Source: Vallitalea sp.
GTDB lineage: Bacteria; Bacillota; Clostridia; Lachnospirales; Vallitaleaceae
Length of the DNA: 64,000 nt
Assembly (NCBI GenBank): GCA_025210515.1
Contig: JAOARM010000013.1
Location: 62,001 to 126,000, forward strand
Direction: 5' to 3'
The position numbers were made by a program, and so were the translations under genes. Positions 17,487-27,722 of this stretch are shown piece by piece; position 1 is the stretch's first letter, and the number at the start of each line of letters is the position of its first letter. The notes under the pieces are model-generated. The model was not told where the DNA came from and made no database searches. It saw only the letters and a list, made by a program, of their open reading frames with translations.

Positions 17487-18878
17487 ATGCTAAGTAAATC
17501 TATAGTAGAAGATGTTTTGAATGTAGCCGTATCTACAGGTGGGGATTTTGCAGAAATCTTTGTTGAAGACAAAAATGATACTAATATACTTCTAGTAGGA
17601 GGTAATATTGAATCAAGCGTATCAGGAAAAGATTATGGTGTAGGTATACGAATTTTTCAAGGTTTTAGAAGTGTATATGCTTATACTAATAATTCATCTC
17701 GTGAGAATTTAATTAAAGTTGCAAAAGAAGCAGCTTTGGCTATGAAGGGTGGGAAGAAAGATATTGTATTAAATCTTATGAAAAGTAAAGTAAAGCCTAT
17801 CCATGAAATAGAGATTCTACCTAATACAATATCTAAAGTTAGAAAAGTTGATTTAATGAAACGAGCTTATGAAGCAGCTATAAAATATGACCCAATTATT
17901 TCACAAGTAAAAGTAAATTATCTTGATCATATTCAAAATGTTCTTATTGCAAATACAGAAGGAGTATTCGTAGAAGATAAGAGAGTTAGAACTAGAACAG
18001 TAATTCAAGCAATAGCTTCAAGAAACGGGGAAATGCAGACTGGTGCATCTGGAAAAGGAGCTTATACAGGATTTGAATTATATAATAATATCAATATAGA
18101 AGAACATGCAAGAGAAGCAGCAAGAATGGCAAAGACTATGATATATGCTGATTTTTGTCCTAGTGGCAAAATGCCTGTAATAATTGATAATCAGTTTGGA
18201 GGAGTATTGTTCCATGAAGCTTGCGGACATGGACTTGAAGCAACAAGTGTAGCAAAAAAAACATCAGTATTCACAGATAAAATAGGTGAACAAGTAGCAT
18301 CAAAATGTGTTACAGCTATTGATGATGGTACTATACTTAATGCTTGGGGATCATTAAATATAGATGATGAAGGAACTAAAACAAGAAAAAATGTACTAAT
18401 AGAAAATGGTATATTAAAAGGTTATATGATAGATAAATTAAATGGTCGTAGAATGGGTATGAAATCAACAGGTTCAGGTAGAAGAGAGTCTTATAGATAC
18501 GCCCCAACATCAAGAATGACTAATACATATATAGCAGGTGGAGATTCAACTAGAGAAGAAATAATAGCTAATACTGAATATGGATTATATGCCAAAAATC
18601 TAGGTGGAGGTTCTGTTAATACATCTACTGGTGACTTTAACTTCTCAGTTAGAGAAGGATATATTATTAAGAACGGAAAGATAGATAAGCCTGTAAGAGG
18701 TGCAACTTTAATTGGTACTGGACTTGATGTAATTAATAAAATTGATATGGTTGGTAATAACTTAGAACATGGTGAAGGGGTATGCGGTTCTATTAGTGGT
18801 AGAATCCCTACTTGTGTAGGTCAGCCTACAATCCGTATAAAAGAAATGACTGTTGGTGGAAGGGAAGGTGAGAAGTAA
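17487..18878 (+). CDS. tldD: TldD metalloprotease
   Basis: 463 aa. The zinc-binding motif HEACGH (His243, Glu244, His248) is intact, and the glycine-rich C-terminal part (GGGSVNTSTGDFNF) is typical. TldD forms a heterodimeric peptidase with TldE/PmbA, which threads and cleaves unfolded peptides and matures some modified peptides such as microcin B17. The partner gene starts on the last base of this stop codon. Ribosome binding site AAGGAGG. Confidence 0.95.
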   Translation: MLSKSIVEDVLNVAVSTGGDFAEIFVEDKNDTNILLVGGNIESSVSGKDYGVGIRIFQGFRSVYAYTNNSSRENLIKVAKEAALAMKGGKKDIVLNLMKSKVKPIHEIEILPNTISKVRKVDLMKRAYEAAIKYDPIISQVKVNYLDHIQNVLIANTEGVFVEDKRVRTRTVIQAIASRNGEMQTGASGKGAYTGFELYNNINIEEHAREAARMAKTMIYADFCPSGKMPVIIDNQFGGVLFHEACGHGLEATSVAKKTSVFTDKIGEQVASKCVTAIDDGTILNAWGSLNIDDEGTKTRKNVLIENGILKGYMIDKLNGRRMGMKSTGSGRRESYRYAPTSRMTNTYIAGGDSTREEIIANTEYGLYAKNLGGGSVNTSTGDFNFSVREGYIIKNGKIDKPVRGATLIGTGLDVINKIDMVGNNLEHGEGVCGSISGRIPTCVGQPTIRIKEMTVGGREGEK

Positions 18879-20230
18879 TGGATAAGAAAGAATTTATAGA
18901 GTTATTATTTACACAAGGAAAACAGGCAGGATTTGAAGATATGGAAGTATATATTAGTTCTTCAAATGAACTTGAGATAATGGTTTTCAAAGGAGAAATA
19001 AGCAATTATAGTATCTCTGATGAGGAAGGATTATCTTTTCGTGGATTATATAATGGTAAGATGGGATATTCCTATACTGAAAAAATAGATAAAAGTTCAA
19101 TAGAACTACTTATTAATGAAGCTATAGATAATTCCAAGATAATAGATAGTAATGATGAAGAGTATATTTTTCAAGGATCAGATAAATATGAACAAGTAAA
19201 TAACTATAATGAAAAGTCAGAAGCAGTACCTACTGAAAATAAGATTGATTTTGTTATGAAGATGGAAGAAGAAGGGCTTAGAATAGATAATAGAGTAGAT
19301 ACTATAGGATATTGTTTGCTTAGCGATAGCAATAATAGCACTATGATAGTAAATACAAAAGGACTTAATCTAGAAAGTAAATCTAACCAATACATAGCAT
19401 ATATATCAGCAGTAATAAAAGAAGATGATGACGTTAAAACAGGTGCAAAATACGAGATAACTAATTGTTTTAATGATCTTAATGGAAAGACTTTGGCAAA
19501 ACATGCAATTGATGAAGGTATATCAATGCTTGGTGCTAAGTCAATAGAATCAGGTGATTATCCAGTAATTCTTAGAGGAGATGTATCTGCAAACATTTTA
19601 AAAACATTTGCAGTGATTTTTTCGGCAGATAATGTTAATAAAGATGTATCTTTATTAAAAGGAAAAGTTTCTAAACAAGTAGCAAGTCCAATTGTAACTT
19701 TGGTTGATGATCCTTTTATGGAGAATGGTGTATTTACTAGAGCATTTGATGCCGAAGGAGTAGCAAGTCAAAAGAAAAAAGTAATTAATAAAGGAATTCT
19801 AACAACTTATCTTCACAATCTTAAGACAGCTAATAAAGATAATATACAATCAACAGGAAATGCATATAAATCCTCATATAAATCACCTATTGATATAGCA
19901 CCAACTAATATGTATATTGAAAAAGGTGATGTAAGTTTTGATGATATGGTAAAAAGTATAGAGAAAGGGCTAATAATTATTAACGTTCAAGGATTACATT
20001 CAGGATTAAATACTATTTCGGGTGATTTTTCATTATCTGCTTATGGTTATGAGATTATTGACGGGGAAATAAATAGACCTGTTAATCAAATTACTATATC
20101 AGGTAATTATTTTAACTTGTTAAAAGATATTGAACAAATTTCTGATGATCTGAAATTTACAATGCCTGGATATGGTTATATCGGTTCGCCATCAATCAAA
20201 ATAAAAAGTTTATCAGTGGCAGGAGAATAG
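18878..20230 (+). CDS. pmbA: TldE/PmbA subunit of the TldD-TldE peptidase
   Basis: 450 aa, paralogous to TldD but without the HExxxH zinc site, as expected for the non-catalytic partner. The segment VNVQGLHSG-like IINVQGLHSGLNTISGDFSL matches the family. Its ATG overlaps the tldD stop by one base (TAATG), so the two are translationally coupled. No peptide precursor gene is evident next to the pair. Confidence 0.94.
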   Translation: MDKKEFIELLFTQGKQAGFEDMEVYISSSNELEIMVFKGEISNYSISDEEGLSFRGLYNGKMGYSYTEKIDKSSIELLINEAIDNSKIIDSNDEEYIFQGSDKYEQVNNYNEKSEAVPTENKIDFVMKMEEEGLRIDNRVDTIGYCLLSDSNNSTMIVNTKGLNLESKSNQYIAYISAVIKEDDDVKTGAKYEITNCFNDLNGKTLAKHAIDEGISMLGAKSIESGDYPVILRGDVSANILKTFAVIFSADNVNKDVSLLKGKVSKQVASPIVTLVDDPFMENGVFTRAFDAEGVASQKKKVINKGILTTYLHNLKTANKDNIQSTGNAYKSSYKSPIDIAPTNMYIEKGDVSFDDMVKSIEKGLIIINVQGLHSGLNTISGDFSLSAYGYEIIDGEINRPVNQITISGNYFNLLKDIEQISDDLKFTMPGYGYIGSPSIKIKSLSVAGE

Positions 20231-20326
20231 GTAAAATCTATACATATAAAATTGTTTTTTCGTAAATATTAATATATATAATTTTAATTAAAGAAATCTA
20301 CTCATAATTAAAGAAGAGGTTACATT

Positions 20327-21655
20327 ATGGACAAACAAAAGTATAGAAAGTATTATAGAGAATATTCCGATAGAGTTATTACAACCAAAATTATTTTAGC
20401 TGTTGCGTCTAATGCAGATAATATAATTGCGGCTGCATTTATTAGCTCCCTTGTTCTTGCTTCATTAGCACTACTAATGCCGTTAGTTATTTTTGTTATA
20501 GCACTATCTGTTATGTTCTCATCTGGGCTTGGATCATATGTAGGCTTTTTATTAGGAAGAGATAAAACAGAAGAAGCTAATAATTTAGCAAGTTTTGTAG
20601 TAGTAGTAATAACTATATTATCTGTAGTTATAGCATTATTTGTCTTTCTAAATGCAGGATTTATAGCAAATAAATTAGGTGCCAATGGGCAATATCATAC
20701 TGAAGCTACAAAATATCTTAGAATACTAGGTATTAGTTTTTTACCACAAATTATAGCAATTGTTCTTGATAAGCTAATTATGAATGATGGATCACCTAAG
20801 TATACTTTTCATGTTAATATAATTACTATGATTATTAATTTTTCTCTTAATATATTATTTGTAGTTGTTTTTAAAATGAATGTTGAAGGATTAGCAATTG
20901 CAACGCTTATTAGCCAGATATATCATATGATTGGAAATATATATTACTTTACTTTCAAATCGAAGAACATTAGATTTGTAATTCCTTCTTATCATTTTAG
21001 TAAGTTAAAGGATATTATATATAATGGAAGTAGTGATTTTTTATCTGTTTTTACAGATGCAATTATGGTATATGTTGTAAATACAGCTATTATCAAATTT
21101 TTGCCACAGAATTATTTAGAGGCTTTTGCCACAGCAATAATATTTACACCATTTATTACTAAAGTATATGTTGGTTCTCAGATAGGGCTTCAACCTATTA
21201 CTTCAAGACTTTTTGGTCAAGATTATTATAGTGAATTAAAAGATATATTTTTATATTCAATAAAAAGAAGTTTAGTATATGCGGTAATTATATATATAAT
21301 ATTAATACCTATTACATGGTTATTATTACCTTATCTACTTGATGAAGCATCATTAGTTCCAATTGCATTTTTAATATTTATTGGAGTAGGTAGTGCTTAT
21401 ATTACATCATGTATAAGTATACAATCAATTTTGTTCTTTACTGCTATTAATCGTCCTATAGAATCTCTAGCAATTGCTGTTATAAGAACTCTTGTATTAA
21501 TACCTGTATCTACTTTTACTATGATATATTTATTTAAAGTTAATGGAATTGCAATTGGCTTTTTGATACCAGAAGTTATAATAACTATTATATTTATTTA
21601 TTATTTTAGAAATATAGATTTTGCAAAATACAAAGCAGTAGAATCCTATAGTTAA
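20327..21655 (+). CDS. MATE-family efflux transporter
   Basis: 442 aa with about twelve membrane segments in two similar halves. Start GGTTACATT-ATG with AAGAGG. The segments VMFSSGLGSYVGFLLGRDKTEEAN and SGSS-like YNGSSDFLSVFTDAIMV resemble the two MATE domains of the DinF/NorM group. It probably exports drugs or metabolites with Na+ or H+. It stands alone, with a terminator after it. Confidence 0.85.
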   Translation: MDKQKYRKYYREYSDRVITTKIILAVASNADNIIAAAFISSLVLASLALLMPLVIFVIALSVMFSSGLGSYVGFLLGRDKTEEANNLASFVVVVITILSVVIALFVFLNAGFIANKLGANGQYHTEATKYLRILGISFLPQIIAIVLDKLIMNDGSPKYTFHVNIITMIINFSLNILFVVVFKMNVEGLAIATLISQIYHMIGNIYYFTFKSKNIRFVIPSYHFSKLKDIIYNGSSDFLSVFTDAIMVYVVNTAIIKFLPQNYLEAFATAIIFTPFITKVYVGSQIGLQPITSRLFGQDYYSELKDIFLYSIKRSLVYAVIIYIILIPITWLLLPYLLDEASLVPIAFLIFIGVGSAYITSCISIQSILFFTAINRPIESLAIAVIRTLVLIPVSTFTMIYLFKVNGIAIGFLIPEVIITIIFIYYFRNIDFAKYKAVESYS

Positions 21656-21672
21656 AAATATCTTATAATAAA

Positions 21673-21706
21673 GTGGCTGTTCTCATAATGAGACAGCCAC
21701 CTTTTT
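21673..21706 (+). terminator. Terminator after the MATE gene (type A hairpin)
   Basis: GTGGCTGTTCTCAT pairs with ATGAGACAGCCAC (21688-21700) with one bulged T, followed by CTTTTT. Confidence 0.85.
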
Positions 21707-21748
21707 CTAGGACTATAATATTAGAGTATTCTAATCAAGATTATTATG

Positions 21749-22105
21749 TTATTTACAGATAATAGCTTTGTTTTGATCATCAAATACTCTTACAAACTTA
21801 ATAGAATACATATCACACATTAAATCATCTTTTGTTCCTGATTCTTTTAGAACTATATAGTTAATTCCTACTTCTGTAAGAATACCTTCTCTGTCTATTA
21901 ACATACTAGTTCCAATTAAAAATTCAACTTTAATATACTTTCCAATTTGTTTTATTAGCCAGCCTTGGGAATATCCAGTCCCTTGCATAACTGGTGAAAT
22001 TGGTTGAGTAGTTGGTGGCGTTGGCTCCATAACGTCACCTCTTGGCATCATTTGTGCTGGATGTATCATTTCATCATAATAATCATCTGTCATTCTTCTA
22101 TACAT
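21749..22105 (-). CDS. gerQ: Spore coat-associated protein, GerQ-like
   Basis: 118 aa. A proline-rich N-terminal third (about residues 20-42) is followed by a compact domain (GKYIKVEFLIGTSMLIDREG to SIKFVRVF). This matches a family of conserved clostridial proteins that I associate with spore coat protein GerQ. The gene lies 61 bases after a CwlJ-like hydrolase on the same strand, the order seen for cwlJ-gerQ in Bacillus, where GerQ holds CwlJ in the coat. The sequence alone would not prove GerQ; the neighbourhood raises confidence. GAGGAGG precedes the ATG. Confidence 0.6.
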   Translation of the reverse strand: MYRRMTDDYYDEMIHPAQMMPRGDVMEPTPPTTQPISPVMQGTGYSQGWLIKQIGKYIKVEFLIGTSMLIDREGILTEVGINYIVLKESGTKDDLMCDMYSIKFVRVFDDQNKAIICK

Positions 22106-22166
22106 AATATAAACCTCCTCAAGTTTTATTATAATTATGATTTTTTATACAAGTTTTTCGCAGTTT

Positions 22167-22610
22167 TCAAGTTTCAAAGTAAAAATCAGTAGGATTATAA
22201 AAACAATGTTTTCCAACTTTAACTTGAAATTCTCCAGAACCGCTGGCTGGAAATATATAAGGACAATTTGGTTTGAATGGATTGAAATACCATAAGGCAT
22301 CACCAGTAGTAAACAATCTATTACCAGCTAAAGCCCAGTCAGCAATATCATAGTGTATCTGTTCAGGAGGATTAGACCAAATATTCTGATTGTTAGGTTG
22401 ACCTCCTATGGTAGATTTAACACAGTCAAATTGACATGGCTGATAAATGACTTTTCTTAGGTCACCTTGACCTAATCGTTGGTATTCACCATATGCTGTA
22501 TGAACTCTATTCATAATTACAGAAGCTACAGCTTTCATACCATTTTCTCCTTCTCCGCCAGCTTCGCATTTTATAATTCTTGCTAATAGTTCTCTGGCAC
22601 TATAAGCCAA
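22167..22610 (-). CDS. cwlJ: Spore cortex-lytic cell wall hydrolase, CwlJ/SleB type
   Basis: 147 aa, a single Hydrolase_2 domain without signal peptide or peptidoglycan-binding domain, which fits CwlJ rather than SleB. Motifs include ARIIKCEAGGEGENGMKAVASVIMNRV (with the catalytic Glu) and DALWYFNP near the end. It degrades cortex peptidoglycan during germination. Start is TTG at 22610, eight bases after GGAGG on the minus strand. Likely made in the mother cell under a sporulation sigma factor, but I could not find a convincing sigma-E/K promoter. Confidence 0.85.
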   Translation of the reverse strand: MAYSARELLARIIKCEAGGEGENGMKAVASVIMNRVHTAYGEYQRLGQGDLRKVIYQPCQFDCVKSTIGGQPNNQNIWSNPPEQIHYDIADWALAGNRLFTTGDALWYFNPFKPNCPYIFPASGSGEFQVKVGKHCFYNPTDFYFET

Positions 22611-22793
22611 TAATTTCGCCTCCTTAGATAATGTACACAGATTTGGAATATGTGTATATAACTATGTAATTATCATGTTATGCCTAATCACCTTACAATA
22701 TTAGTATATTATTATTATTATAAAAAGTTCTTATTATGCTATTGGGTATTAAATAAAAAAGTAAGAAAATTATAATTAATTAGATTGGAAATA

Positions 22794-22823
22794 TTTACAA
22801 AATATGATATGGTATGCTATAAT
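22794..22823 (+). promoter_or_regulatory. Promoter of the chemoreceptor gene
   Basis: TTTACA at 22794-22799, 18-bp spacer, extended -10 TGC followed by TATAAT at 22818-22823. Confidence 0.7.
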
Positions 22824-22891
22824 TCTTATTAATAAAGTAAATTATTACTATTCTTGACTAAATTTACCAATACATCAAAGGAGTAAAAGGA

Positions 22892-24997
22892 ATGTTGAAA
22901 TTTAAAAAAATTAATACAAAGTTATTAGTAATTATTGGAGTACTTATTACTGTATCTTATGTAGCTTCTATAAGTTTTGTAACAACCCAAGTAACAAAGT
23001 ATTCAAAAAGAATGTCTTATAGAGAGGCTTCTTCTATGGCTAGAGAATATAGTTTGTTCATACAAAACGAAATTGAAGAAGCAATGGATGCAACTAGAAC
23101 TATGGCATATACTTTTGAGAGCTTGAAAAAAGATCAAATAACTGATAGACATTTGTTAAATGGAATACTAAGAAACGTATTAGAAAAGAATACAGATTTT
23201 ATAGCTGTATGGGCAGTATGGGAAGAAAATGCATTAGATGGTAGAGATAGTGAATTTGTAAATACTAAAGGACATGATTCTACTGGGCGGTTTGTTCCTT
23301 ATTGGTATAGGAACAATAGTAGAATAGATGTAGTGCCTAATGAAGGATATGATAAAGAGGGAGAAGGAGACTATTATTTTATAGCCAAAAATACTAAGCA
23401 AGAAGTAATTATGAATCCTTATTATTATAATGTAGCTGGACAACAAGAATTAATTACAAGTGTTGTTGTTCCTGTTATAAGTAATGATAAAGTACTTGGA
23501 GTTGTAGGGATAGATCTTTCGCTAAAGCATTTGCAAAAAATTATTAAATATCTTGAAGTATTTGACACAGGATATTCATCTCTTATAGCTAATAATGGAG
23601 TTTATGTTGCGCATATAAGTGATGATCATATAGGTAATGATATTGGCACTAGTGAAGAAAGAATGAAAGTAAAAGAAGCAATTAAAAAGGGTCAAGAATA
23701 TAATATTTTAAATACTATATCTGGGTATGATAAAAAGCAATCTTACAAATATTATACACCTATTTACTTTGGTAACTCAGGTACACCTTGGTCATTTAGT
23801 ATAAGTGTACCGTTACAAGATATAGTTAAAGATGCGAAAGAAATAAGAAACTTTATTTTATCAATAGCAGCAATATCTATAATAATTATATTAATTATAC
23901 TTTTCTTTGTATTAAGAAATATTATTAAACCAATTGTTAAAACATCTGATATGTTATTAGATATATCACAGGGAGATGGTGATTTAACTAAGAGACTAGA
24001 AGTGTATACAGAGGATGAAATAGGACAACTTGCAAAAGGATTTAATTTATTCGTAGATAAAATACATGGTTTAATATCTGAAATGAAAAACTCTGCAGAA
24101 CTTCTTGCGACAACATCAACTGAAATTACTCAAACGATGGATATTGCCAATGAAGGAGTAGCTAATATTTCTACTAGTATGACACATGTTTCAGATAGTT
24201 CACAGAACAATGCTAGTGTAGTTGAGCAAACTACAGCAAGTATAGAGGAGTTAGCCAGTAGCATTGATATGGTTACTAATGAATCAAGTGAAGTAGCTGA
24301 AAATAGTAAAACTGCACTTGAAACAGCTAACCAAGGAGAAAAAAATATTATAGAAGTCGTTGATGCTAATAATAGTGTTAAAACAGCAACAGATAATGTA
24401 TATAAAGCAATCAAAGAACTTAAAATGTCGTCGGAAAAAGTAGGAGATATTGTTACACTTATAACTGGAATATCAGAGCAAACTAATCTATTAGCTTTAA
24501 ATGCAGCAATTGAAGCGGCAAGAGCAGGAGAACATGGAAAAGGATTTGCAGTAGTTGCAGAAGAAGTAAGAAAGTTAGCGGAAGAAAGTAAAACGTCAGC
24601 ACTAGATATTCAACTATTAATTTCAGAAATTCAAACCAAAGCTGATGTAGCTAATGATGCAATAAATGAAGGACAGAAACTAGTAGATGTAAGTGTTTCA
24701 AAATCTAATGTTATTAATGATCATTTTAAAATTATTATGAACGAAATTCAAGAGATTAATAATAAGATTGAAAAAGTATCTAACTCATCTAATCAGCAAT
24801 TACTAGTAGCAGAAGAAATGACAAGAGCAATGGATGAGATATCAGCTTCTACTGGGGATGAAGCTAATTCAGTACAACAAATTAATGGTGTTATAGAAGA
24901 ACAAGCAAGTTCTTTTGAAGAAATTGGTGCTAGTATAGAAGAATTAGATAATATGGCAAGAAAATTAAAAAATGAAACTGATAAATTTGTTATATAA
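22892..24997 (+). CDS. Methyl-accepting chemotaxis protein with Cache sensor
   Basis: 701 aa. Membrane segment near residues 10-30, extracellular double-Cache domain (about 40-310, with [15 protein letters not shown] and VVGIDLSL), second membrane segment near 318-342, HAMP linker, then the cytoplasmic signalling domain. The hairpin tip [30 protein letters not shown] (about 526-556) is fully conserved. No C-terminal receptor-tethering pentapeptide. Cache domains of this type often bind amino acids or carboxylates; the ligand is unknown. No other chemotaxis gene is in the window. Confidence 0.95.
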   Translation: MLKFKKINTKLLVIIGVLITVSYVASISFVTTQVTKYSKRMSYREASSMAREYSLFIQNEIEEAMDATRTMAYTFESLKKDQITDRHLLNGILRNVLEKNTDFIAVWAVWEENALDGRDSEFVNTKGHDSTGRFVPYWYRNNSRIDVVPNEGYDKEGEGDYYFIAKNTKQEVIMNPYYYNVAGQQELITSVVVPVISNDKVLGVVGIDLSLKHLQKIIKYLEVFDTGYSSLIANNGVYVAHISDDHIGNDIGTSEERMKVKEAIKKGQEYNILNTISGYDKKQSYKYYTPIYFGNSGTPWSFSISVPLQDIVKDAKEIRNFILSIAAISIIIILIILFFVLRNIIKPIVKTSDMLLDISQGDGDLTKRLEVYTEDEIGQLAKGFNLFVDKIHGLISEMKNSAELLATTSTEITQTMDIANEGVANISTSMTHVSDSSQNNASVVEQTTASIEELASSIDMVTNESSEVAENSKTALETANQGEKNIIEVVDANNSVKTATDNVYKAIKELKMSSEKVGDIVTLITGISEQTNLLALNAAIEAARAGEHGKGFAVVAEEVRKLAEESKTSALDIQLLISEIQTKADVANDAINEGQKLVDVSVSKSNVINDHFKIIMNEIQEINNKIEKVSNSSNQQLLVAEEMTRAMDEISASTGDEANSVQQINGVIEEQASSFEEIGASIEELDNMARKLKNETDKFVI

Positions 24998-25041
24998 TAA
25001 TTGATAAATTTAATTAGATTATAATAAAATATCAATACAAT

Positions 25042-25096
25042 AATCCACAAAAAGTAATGATTCAATAAACTAATATAAAATTACTTTTTGTGGATT
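25042..25096. terminator. Long hairpin after the chemoreceptor gene
   Basis: Perfect 16-bp inverted repeat, AATCCACAAAAAGTAA at 25042-25057 and TTACTTTTTGTGGATT at 25081-25096. A run of T lies inside the right arm rather than after it, so termination efficiency is uncertain. Confidence 0.55.
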
Positions 25097-25120
25097 TGTT
25101 AATACATATATCAAATTTAA

Positions 25121-25129
25121 TGGTATAAT
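25121..25129 (+). promoter_or_regulatory. Extended -10 element before the LiaF-like gene
   Basis: TGG followed by TATAAT (25124-25129); no good -35 at the right distance. Confidence 0.45.
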
Positions 25130-25163
25130 ATATGTAAAATAAATAAGTGAAAGGAGTTTTTGT

Positions 25164-25763
25164 ATGAGTAAAAGAAAAACTAGTAAAAAAATTATTAATT
25201 TAATGGTGATTTCATCGTTGGTATCTGTGGGGGTTTCAATATTTAAGAAAAGTAAAGCATTAAAAAACAAATATAATAATTGCTATTTCTTTAATGGTGA
25301 AGAACTTGACTATAGAGAGCAAGAGTTTAATGAAGATTCAATTGCTGCATTATTTAGCGGAGTAGATATTGATTTCACAGGAGCAACTCTAAAAGATAAT
25401 AAAGCAATAATAGAATTATATAGTAAGTTTTCAGGAATTAGTATTATTGTTCCAGAACACTGGAACGTGAAAGCTAGCGGACAAGATGATAAATCAGGAG
25501 TATCTAACGAATTTGAATATAATGAAGATAATACAGAGGCACCATTACTTGAGATAAAATATAATCTTAAATTTTCAGGGCTAGAAATTAAAAAAGCAGA
25601 TAATGAAGAAGATGAAATAATTGACGTAGAACAAGAAGAACAAGATAGCTTAGTTGAAGAACAAGAAGAACAAGATATTGAAGATAAATCCAATATAGAA
25701 GAAAGTAATATTGAATTAAACAGTGAAGAAGAGGAGAAAGTAGAAGATTCTAACGAACAATAA
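25164..25763 (+). CDS. LiaF-like C-terminal domain protein with acidic tail
   Basis: 199 aa. N-terminal hydrophobic stretch (about residues 9-23) after a basic start, then a beta-rich domain (about 48-140) with ALFSGVDIDFTGATL and SGISIIVPEHWNVKASG, like the cell-wall-stress LiaF/DUF2154 C-terminal domain. The last 60 residues are almost all Glu, Asp, Gln and Asn with EEQEEQD repeats. LiaF has four membrane helices and partners LiaRS; those are absent here, so this is a reduced relative. Ribosome binding site AAAGGAG. Confidence 0.65.
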   Translation: MSKRKTSKKIINLMVISSLVSVGVSIFKKSKALKNKYNNCYFFNGEELDYREQEFNEDSIAALFSGVDIDFTGATLKDNKAIIELYSKFSGISIIVPEHWNVKASGQDDKSGVSNEFEYNEDNTEAPLLEIKYNLKFSGLEIKKADNEEDEIIDVEQEEQDSLVEEQEEQDIEDKSNIEESNIELNSEEEEKVEDSNEQ

Positions 25764-25969
25764 TCAGCCCAAAATTATATGAACCTTGTCCCTTGAAGAG
25801 GTTGCATCAAGTATATATGATATATATATGGTTTATACTATTATTATAAGTACTTAAAATTAATTAATAAATATTAAATAATTAAATTGGATAAGCACCT
25901 TTTCTAGCTTATATACATAATAAATAATACATTATAATTTTATAATATATTTTGGAGGTTATGTATGTT

Positions 25970-27022
25970 ATGGATATTTACAGAAGAGAAGTAAAAAATT
26001 CTATAGATTATTTGGTTGATAAAAAAGGAAAATTTCAATTTGGCACTTATAGTGAAGGTATAAAAAGTATTAATATGATAGATGCTAAAAAACCTTTTGG
26101 CTTTCCGGCTTCAAAGCGATTTAAGAATTTTAGACTAAAAGAGTGGGAAGCTTTTCAAGCTGGTAATGACAATATCTTCATATTAGGAGCCATATACAAT
26201 ACTAAAGCAACAGCTTTAAATCAGTTATTAATATACGATAAAATAGAAGATAAGCTATATAATTATAGAAAGTTTTGTGCGCCATGGAAACAGGTGTTAA
26301 GTAACGGAATGTACCATAGTGAAAGTAAATATATATCAAAAGTATTTTCTATAACAATTAATAATAATATTGATGAAGGAACAATAACTATAAAAGCTAA
26401 TATAAAAGGCAAAAAAGATTTGCCAGATGTTAGTTTAGATATAGTTGCTTTCCATACGACTGAGCCAATTGTAATCTGCCAACCTTTTGATGACAATAGA
26501 GGATTGTATTCACATAAAGCATTAATGAAAATGGAAGGTAAGCTTATTTTTGGAGAAAAAACAATAGATTTCTCAGAAAATAATGCTTTTACCATAATTG
26601 ATGATCATAAAGGATACTATCCATTTACTGTTAAATATGATTGGCTTACGGGATGCATTAATAATAAGGATAAAGGGCTTATTGGTTTTAATCTAACTAA
26701 TAATCAGATTAAAGATCATAATAAATTTAATGAAAATTGTTTATGGGCTAATGGAAAGATGAATGTATTACCACCAGTTAAATTTAGAAGAGGAATTAGG
26801 CATGGTAAGGAAGTGTGGATTGTACAAGATAAATTTGATAAAGTTAATATTAGATTTTATCCATTAACTAAATTTGACGTTAAATTTAACTATGGATTAG
26901 TATATTCTGATTATGAAGGTCCTATGGGTAAGTTAAAAGGTTATATCAAAGATAATAATGATAAGAAAATTATGTTAGATAATTTTTTTGGTATGGGAGA
27001 AAAGAAACGTTATAGAATATAA
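25970..27022 (+). CDS. DUF2804 family protein
   Basis: About 350 aa. IIDDHKGYYPFTVKYDWLTG, NENCLWANGK and the C-terminal DNFFGMGEKKRYRI are family-defining stretches. Function is unknown; the fold resembles lipocalin/hydroxyneurosporene-synthase-like beta-barrels. The frame also opens with TTG 25952 and ATG 25961, but GGAGG at 25954-25958 sits on those, so ATG 25970 is the most usable. It stands alone, flanked by hairpins. Confidence 0.8.
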   Translation: MDIYRREVKNSIDYLVDKKGKFQFGTYSEGIKSINMIDAKKPFGFPASKRFKNFRLKEWEAFQAGNDNIFILGAIYNTKATALNQLLIYDKIEDKLYNYRKFCAPWKQVLSNGMYHSESKYISKVFSITINNNIDEGTITIKANIKGKKDLPDVSLDIVAFHTTEPIVICQPFDDNRGLYSHKALMKMEGKLIFGEKTIDFSENNAFTIIDDHKGYYPFTVKYDWLTGCINNKDKGLIGFNLTNNQIKDHNKFNENCLWANGKMNVLPPVKFRRGIRHGKEVWIVQDKFDKVNIRFYPLTKFDVKFNYGLVYSDYEGPMGKLKGYIKDNNDKKIMLDNFFGMGEKKRYRI

Positions 27023-27042
27023 TAGTTAATTAATAAAATATA

Positions 27043-27117
27043 ATGCATATAATATAAAGCTAATAATCATTGAGAGAGAAATATTATAATTAATACAATG
27101 CTTTATATTATATGCAT
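27043..27117. terminator. Perfect 18-bp inverted repeat between convergent genes
   Basis: ATGCATATAATATAAAGC at 27043-27060 is mirrored exactly at 27100-27117 with a 39-base loop. It lies between convergent DUF2804 and DUF2325 genes. It lacks a T-run; it could be a weak bidirectional terminator or processing site. Confidence 0.5.
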
Positions 27118-27186
27118 ATTTGTTATAGGGAGGATTTACATATATAGCGCATGAAAGTGATATCATATACTAAAACGAATTATATA

Positions 27187-27474
27187 TTAAATAGTTGTTT
27201 CTAATGTTTTTATAGAATTATGTAATGCATCAATACTACTTGAATGACATCTAACTACAGGAATATTTTTTCTCTTAGCTTCCTTCTTAGCTATATTCAC
27301 CATTTTGTGAGAAACAGTACTTGTAAATATAAGTAATCCGTCTGGATTACCAATACTTTTGCTTAGTCCAGCTGACATTTGTGTAAATACTTTTAGCTTA
27401 TGACCAGCCTTCTTACAGACTGTTTTATATTCTCTATGCATTCTATCGTGTCCACCGATAAGTACAATACTCAT
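27187..27474 (-). CDS. DUF2325 domain protein
   Basis: 95 aa, the complete domain: VLIGGHDRMHREYKTVCKKAG at the start, FTSTVSHKMV in the middle and PVVRCHSSSIDAL near the end. The conserved cysteines and histidines hint at metal or redox sensing, but no function is established. The promoter has a perfect TTGACA and overlaps a Fur-box-like site, so the gene is probably iron-regulated, together with the divergent importer. Confidence 0.8.
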   Translation of the reverse strand: MSIVLIGGHDRMHREYKTVCKKAGHKLKVFTQMSAGLSKSIGNPDGLLIFTSTVSHKMVNIAKKEAKRKNIPVVRCHSSSIDALHNSIKTLETTI

Positions 27475-27506
27475 TAATTAATCACCCTTTTTTAATTTAT
27501 GATAAT

Positions 27507-27535
27507 AGTATACAGTAACTGAGAATGATTGTCAA
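27507..27535 (-). promoter_or_regulatory. DUF2325 promoter with Fur-box-like site
   Basis: Minus strand: TTGACA (27535-27530), 17-bp spacer, TATACT (27512-27507). TGAGAATGATTGTCA at 27520-27534 matches the 7-1-7 Fur consensus TGATAATNATTATCA at 13 of 15 positions (counting N), covering the -35 and spacer. Confidence 0.65.
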
Positions 27536-27722
27536 TATCAAGCTTAAAATATTTTTGTTTGAGTGTCTATACTATTTACTATTACAAATAGTTTCTAGAA
27601 TAATATATAATATTTGATTTATAATTTATGTGTTTTATAAGATATATGATGTATGATTATTAGTAAAATTATGATATAATTGACCAGTGATATAATAATG
27701 TTAATAGTTAGGAAGAAGACTA

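Noticed and set aside
24130..24414. Minus-strand frame in the chemoreceptor gene
   Set aside because: Low-complexity antisense of the helical signalling domain.
25310..25693. Serine-rich minus-strand frame
   Set aside because: It is the mirror of the acidic-tail codons (GAA/GAT) of the LiaF-like gene; no ribosome binding site.
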